64,000 bases of DNA. Origin: Episyrphus balteatus (Eukaryota > Arthropoda > Insecta > Diptera > Syrphidae). The position numbers and the translations under genes were made by a program. Below, in pieces: positions 59,663 through 64,000 of this stretch; position 1 is the first letter of the stretch, and every line of letters begins with the position of its first letter. The notes below the pieces were generated by a model. It made no database searches, had not been told where the DNA came from, and worked only from the letters and a program-made list of their open reading frames with translations. The stretch is from positions 85,498,867 through 85,562,866 of the forward strand of contig NC_079136.1 in the NCBI RefSeq assembly GCF_945859705.1, written 5' to 3'.

Positions 59663-61012
59663 TAATAGTTTTTACATGCTCTATAAATTTCAAGTAGTGC
59701 CAAAAGTAATACTTTCAGCTTCCACGTACCAAATGCCCACATTACTTCATTTAATTTCTCGAGTCTCGTTTCTTGTAAATTATTTTCTTTTTGTCAAATT
59801 ATAACCGATTGCATAAATCATTCTTTTAAATATTTCTTTTTCTGTGACCTTTATAGTAAAATTTATTTTTACTTTTAGGTATATGGGCTACAGGTCTAAT
59901 TGATGTAGGAAGATTTAAGAAAAAAACCTTTAGCTTATATAAAAGTAGTAAAATGTATTATTCTTATTATCTGACAGATTTCCCTTGGGGTATTGAGAAC
60001 CATTTTTTTTTTTTACTTCTTATTAGGTATGTGAAATATTCTCTTAAAATTTAATGAAATAATTATCAAAAAAAAACAAAAACAAACTGAAAATTGAGTG
60101 AAATTCATAAAACGCTTCCATTGAAAAAAAGAACACAAAACCGTTAAGAAACATTACAATTATTTCACTTATTTTGTTGACTTTTTCGGTGTTCTTCCCT
60201 GAAATTACTTAAATATTTTTAATAATAAATAATTAAAAATATATATTCTCAACTATTATCTAAATTAAATTTTCAAGGAAATGAGAGTTACATTTAATAA
60301 AAATTGCATATTAATATTAAATCGTATATTAATGAAACAATGAAAAGCTGTCTTTTTCAAAATTGACATTCCAAAATGGCATTTTCTTTTTTGGAATTGT
60401 AATTTTTTTTTCGCAGAACTTTCGAGTAGAACAAAAAATTCATCATATTCGTAGATACATAGATACTAATTTTTTTTCTCCGAATCACCAACAACAAATA
60501 AAATAAACCTAAACAAAATAAAAATCTATTTTTAGTTTCTTGTTTGATACTTTTCTTGGAATTTAATAAAACGTATCATTCATAAAATTTGATTGAAAAT
60601 TAATATTCATTGTAATTGTAATTGTCATTCACTGAGTGAATCGAGAGATAGTACCTCTCAAGTTATCAACAAAAGATTATTTAAAAGTTGATTCTTTGAG
60701 AATGACGGATTGAATAGATCATGGAATATCAGCTTGATGAGGATGTCAAATGCTAAATTTTTGTTTTTCTAAAAGTCACAATTTAAAATACCTATCTGTC
60801 AAAAATATGAGTTTTTCAAATAAAACTTTTTTTTTTTGTTATACTTAAATACACTTTTCTTAAGGTTTTTGGTGTGCGTTTGAAAAACAAAATTGATGTT
60901 TTTAATATTGTTTTTAATTGTTGTTTTTTTTTTTTTTAATCCGTTTAAACCTTTTCAATATATCTCTCCTCCTTCGAGAGGTGGTAGAGGCTGGGTTTCA
61001 CTACCTAAAAGG

Positions 61013-62004
61013 TTTTTTTACTTGCGATATAGGTACTATATATCAAGTTATGCATTCGTACAAAAAAAAAAGTTGAGATAACATTTTTCCATGACATTAC
61101 GATGGTAGACAATGCCAAAAAAGTGTGTCCCTTAAGTCCGTCTGTCTGTCTGTCTGTCTGTCTGTCAGTCTGTCTGTCAGTCTGTCTGTCTGTCTGTATA
61201 AGGAGCTACAGCCTAAACGGATGGACCGATTAATGTCAAACTTGGTATGTAGCGTTATTTGGCGACTCTCCAGAGGGGTTTTTGGAATTAATTTTTTTGG
61301 ACCAAAAATAACGGTACTTGTCATATACCGATTTTAGTAAAATTGAAATATCTCGAAAACGGCTCTAACGATTTTGTTTAAAAAATTCAAATGTTAGTTT
61401 TAAGCTAAGGTCTATCTTTCAATGAAAAAAATTTTTTTTGAGAATCATTATTAACGGTACCTGCCATAGAACCGTTTTTTTCAAATCCGATTATCTCCGA
61501 AACTGCTTATTCGATTTCAACGAAACTTTTTGTGAAGAAGCATTTATATAATTTAAATATAAGCCAAAAATAAGATTTCGAAAAAAATAATTTTTGGATT
61601 TAAAAAAAAAATTTGAAAATTTTTTTTTTTAAATCAAATTTTTGAAAACGGGACATTGAATTTTTTTGAAATTTTGTTTTTAGTTGTTGATTAGTGATTT
61701 CTAAAGAATGGCATACCAATTTTATTTTAAAACTTTTTCTCCAAAAAATTATTTATAAAAAATTAGTTTTTTAAAAAACGGCTCTAACGATTTTGAATTT
61801 TTTTTTTCTAAAAATGCATCTTAATATATCAATCAAAACTGCATACTTGTTTTGGAGGGCAATTTAATTTCAGATTTTATTTAATTTTTTTTTTAAACGA
61901 ATTTTATTTTTTTTTTTTTCAAAATTTCTATATAAAAAGTCTTAAAAATTTAAGCAACTTAAACTCTAAGAGCAAGTTCGTGCGACCCAGTCGTGCATTT
62001 TATT
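61013..62004 (+). mobile_element. TCTG-family repeat, copy D (uninterrupted)
   Basis: Head TTACTTGCGATATAGGTACT, short (TCTG)n run (61138-61198), CTACAGCCTAAACGGATGGA, AACGGTACTTGTCATATACC, the CTCTAACGATTTTG blocks and the tail CCAGTCGTGCATTTTATTT. Nearly identical to copy C from end to end, both followed by TTAGTAGG. It preserves the intact TACTATATATCAAG site in which copy C carries the palindrome. No protein; class unknown. Confidence 0.87.
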
Positions 62005-62289
62005 TCATTAGTAGGTACCTACTAACTCTTGCGAGGAATTGACAGAGTCTACAAGATTATCATTGTCATGAAAAAGTTCATATCTGCTTCGAAATTTGCG
62101 GAAAATTAAAGTTCCTTGCAAAAAATTAGGTACACGCACACAATAATAGTTCAGGTGAGAGTTGTTAGCCACTATCCTTGCTCCTTCCTTTGTTGTCGCA
62201 TCCACGACAATTCGTGCTACAGTATTTTTTATTTTTTATCAAACTTAACGAACGGTAGGTACTTGTCGATTGAAAAGTACAAATAAAAA

Positions 62290-62600
62290 TTTGATCCGTT
62301 ATTAACGATACCTCCCATAGAACCGTTTTTTGATCATATACTCCTCATAACCGACTAAACCGATTTCAACGAAAAACTTTTTAGTTATCTTAATTTAAAA
62401 ACTTTGAAAAATTTTTGTTTTTTTTTTTTTGAGAAATCATTCTTTTCTTTGGTTTTCTCGAACCGTAGTTTTTTAATTTTTTTTCATACCAATTTTTTAG
62501 TGAAATGTTTTTTAAGAAAAATTCTATATAAAAAATAATTTTCTTTAAAATTTGTAAAAAATTCTTTATTGTAAAAAAATATAATATCATACTTTATTTG
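62290..62600 (+). mobile_element. TCTG-family repeat fragment F
   Basis: CGTTATTAACGATACCTCCC and ATAGAACCGTTTTTTGATC, followed by CCGATTTCAACGAAAAACTT, match the middle of copies C and D with substitutions. The ends are lost. Confidence 0.65.
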
Positions 62601-62808
62601 GAAATTGAGAAAGTTTTTTTTACTTTTAAGATTAATGATAAAATTAAATTAAAGTTGTTATTTTATTAGGTATAATAATTGAGACAGTCAAGACAGCAGT
62701 GGTACATTATATTTCCTTCTAAATGGCGAAGATTTAGCGACGATTCTATAAAGACGTTTGGCAAATCCGGTAGTTTTGGTTATTGACATAGAGCTGCTTT
62801 CAGCTATG

Positions 62809-63065
62809 CTGCCCATAATTTCGTAAAGGCCCTAACTACAAAATTTTCGATTTTGATTTTTTAACATATTTTGAGTTAAGGCATTGTCTCTGATTTATTC
62901 TCATTTATTTTTTTAGCCTTGGTCTTCAAATACGTCAGAAAATTCAAAATGAACTTTTGATTTTTTTCATTTTTATATGAAATTTGCGATATTACATTTA
63001 CTGTTTCCCTCTATAACTCAGAACTAAGAAAAGTGTAGTTAGGGCCTTTACGAGATTATGGGCAG
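62809..63065. mobile_element. 257-bp inverted-repeat element, ends CTGCCCATAAT
   Basis: CTGCCCATAATTTCGTAAAG continues GCCCTAACTACA and is mirrored by TGTAGTTAGGGC and CTTTACGAGATTATGGGCAG. TATG flanks both sides (62805-62808 and 63066-63069), a possible 4-bp duplication. Arms of about 37 bp around an AT-rich middle. Confidence 0.78.
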
Positions 63066-63265
63066 TATGGTCCAAGGAATATTCGAAGTTTTCGAAATCA
63101 AGTGTCAAACGTAGCATTGTCAAAAACAAAATAATTTTCAAAAAATACCCGAATTTAGAATAATTAGAAGTTCCCATTTTAAGAGTGGCAACCATATTTT
63201 TTTTATTTTCTGTATTAACTTTCCTTTTAATTTTAACCTATAATCGGCCGTTTCACAGACTATTA

Positions 63266-63740
63266 CACTGGTAAACAAAATTAAACTTTTGACGTGATAA
63301 CGTCTTATAAATCGATGAACCATGGCAGCCACCACAAAAAAGTGACGCCATTTTCTAACGTTACACTCTCGCGGCGAAAAATTTCAATTCAAAACTAAAA
63401 ATAAACTATTAGAGATACAAAAAAATTCTATATCTTATTTAAAAGATAATAACCTAAACCTTAATCCAAATGAAGGATTTTTAAAAATTCCGTCATTTAA
63501 TAGGGTAAACAGGGGTAAAACGGAAAGATGAAATTTGGGCTAAAATCTAAGCACGAATTCGTAGAGAATTCATTTTTTTTGCTATAGATAGATGAGATTA
63601 ACTTAAGAATAACTGCATTTAAGAAAAAATTCTAAAAAATTTTGAAAATAAGCTAATAACGTTTTGTTTGAACGTTGTACACGTGTTGGGGCTATGACAA
63701 AATGATTATTTTGGGTAAAAGAAATTTTTAGCTTTTTTTT
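63266..63740 (+). mobile_element. CACTGG-ended repeat, copy 2
   Basis: CACTGGTAAACAAAATTAAA, then ACGTGATAACGTCTTATAAA, CATGGCAGCCACCACAAAAA and AGGGGTAAAACGGAAAGATG, matching the copy at 2735-3221 in the opposite orientation. TA precedes the left end (63264-63265). Similarity ends near 63740; a right terminus may lie beyond the window. Confidence 0.78.
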
Positions 63741-64000
63741 TCAGCGTTCAAAAAATCTCAAACTTATAAGACAATAAGCTTTCAGATGGTATACAATTTT
63801 GTATAGGTTAGGGTTAGGGAAAAATTGGAATTAATGACGTGAGAAGATAAAAATTCATGATTTCTTTGCTTTTTTTGATGAAAATGATTGTTTTCAGTAA
63901 ATTATTTTTATACTTTTCGAGCATTGTAAAAATTTCAAAATTGTCTTATTCTTTAAAAGAAATATTAAGCTTTTTAATGGTATAATTTTTTTTTTGTAAG

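Larger units (their letters stand above)
50358..64000 (+). other. Neuroligin intron 8, incomplete
   Basis: More than 13.6 kb from the donor GTAAGT without any exon that continues the neuroligin frame. I looked for a hydrophobic membrane exon and found none. Contents: MITE 50448-50666, TCTG-family fragments (51588-52150, 62290-62600) and copy D (61013-62004), tandem units with a nested MITE (55292-56230), palindromes 56511-57479 and 58238-59662, small elements 57481-57566 and 62809-63065, and a CACTGG repeat to the edge (63266-63740). From 52160 to 55290 and from 59670 to 61010 I see no supported element or gene. Confidence 0.75.

Overview
The window is AT-rich, repeat-dense eukaryotic DNA, most likely from a fly (Diptera). 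It carries coding exons separated by GT-AG introns of up to about 13 kb. The protein reads as an insect neuroligin. I cannot name the species; the long introns and heavy load of small DNA transposons argue for a large-genome fly rather than a compact Drosophila genome.

One gene organises the window: a neuroligin on the + strand (insect Nlg family, perhaps the Nlg2 type, paralogue not proven). A 5'UTR segment at about 7042-7329 is followed by eight phase-compatible coding exons: 7330-7586, 12795-13012, 20629-20778, 21286-21719, 30436-30690, 43546-44006, 49785-49903 and 50091-50357. Joined, they give 720 complete codons without an internal stop: signal peptide plus the whole cholinesterase-like adhesion domain. 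The serine-nucleophile position is glycine (GHGTG), so it is an adhesion receptor and not an esterase. The stalk end, transmembrane segment and cytoplasmic tail are not in the window; intron 8 runs off its right end.

A second probable gene lies antisense inside intron 5 (35787-36176, - strand). It encodes a 129-residue protein of unknown function with two predicted membrane segments. It has an upstream TATA-like box, a possible 53-bp intron in its 5'UTR and a downstream AATAAA.

Almost everything else is repeats, mainly non-autonomous DNA transposons and long palindromes. Several are precisely bounded by terminal inverted repeats and target duplications. TA-flanked elements: 7779-8597, 9774-10037, 24226-25134, 32822-34521, 46549-47625, 50448-50666, 58238-59662. 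Eight-base duplications: 22601-23280 and 32157-32817. TTAA-like: 45363-45931. Three-base CAG: 56893-57023. A further unclassified family carries a TCTG/TCAG microsatellite and occurs about seven times. Nested insertions give relative ages, and one insertion (46549-47625) has its unoccupied counterpart in a related copy at about 61040. Several insertions fall within about 30 bp of the end of an older repeat.

I see no tRNA, rRNA, CRISPR array or prokaryote-style operon, and no clear new multi-gene system. The points most worth a second look are the nested antisense gene, the long intronic hairpins in a neuronal gene, and the nesting pattern of the palindromic transposons.
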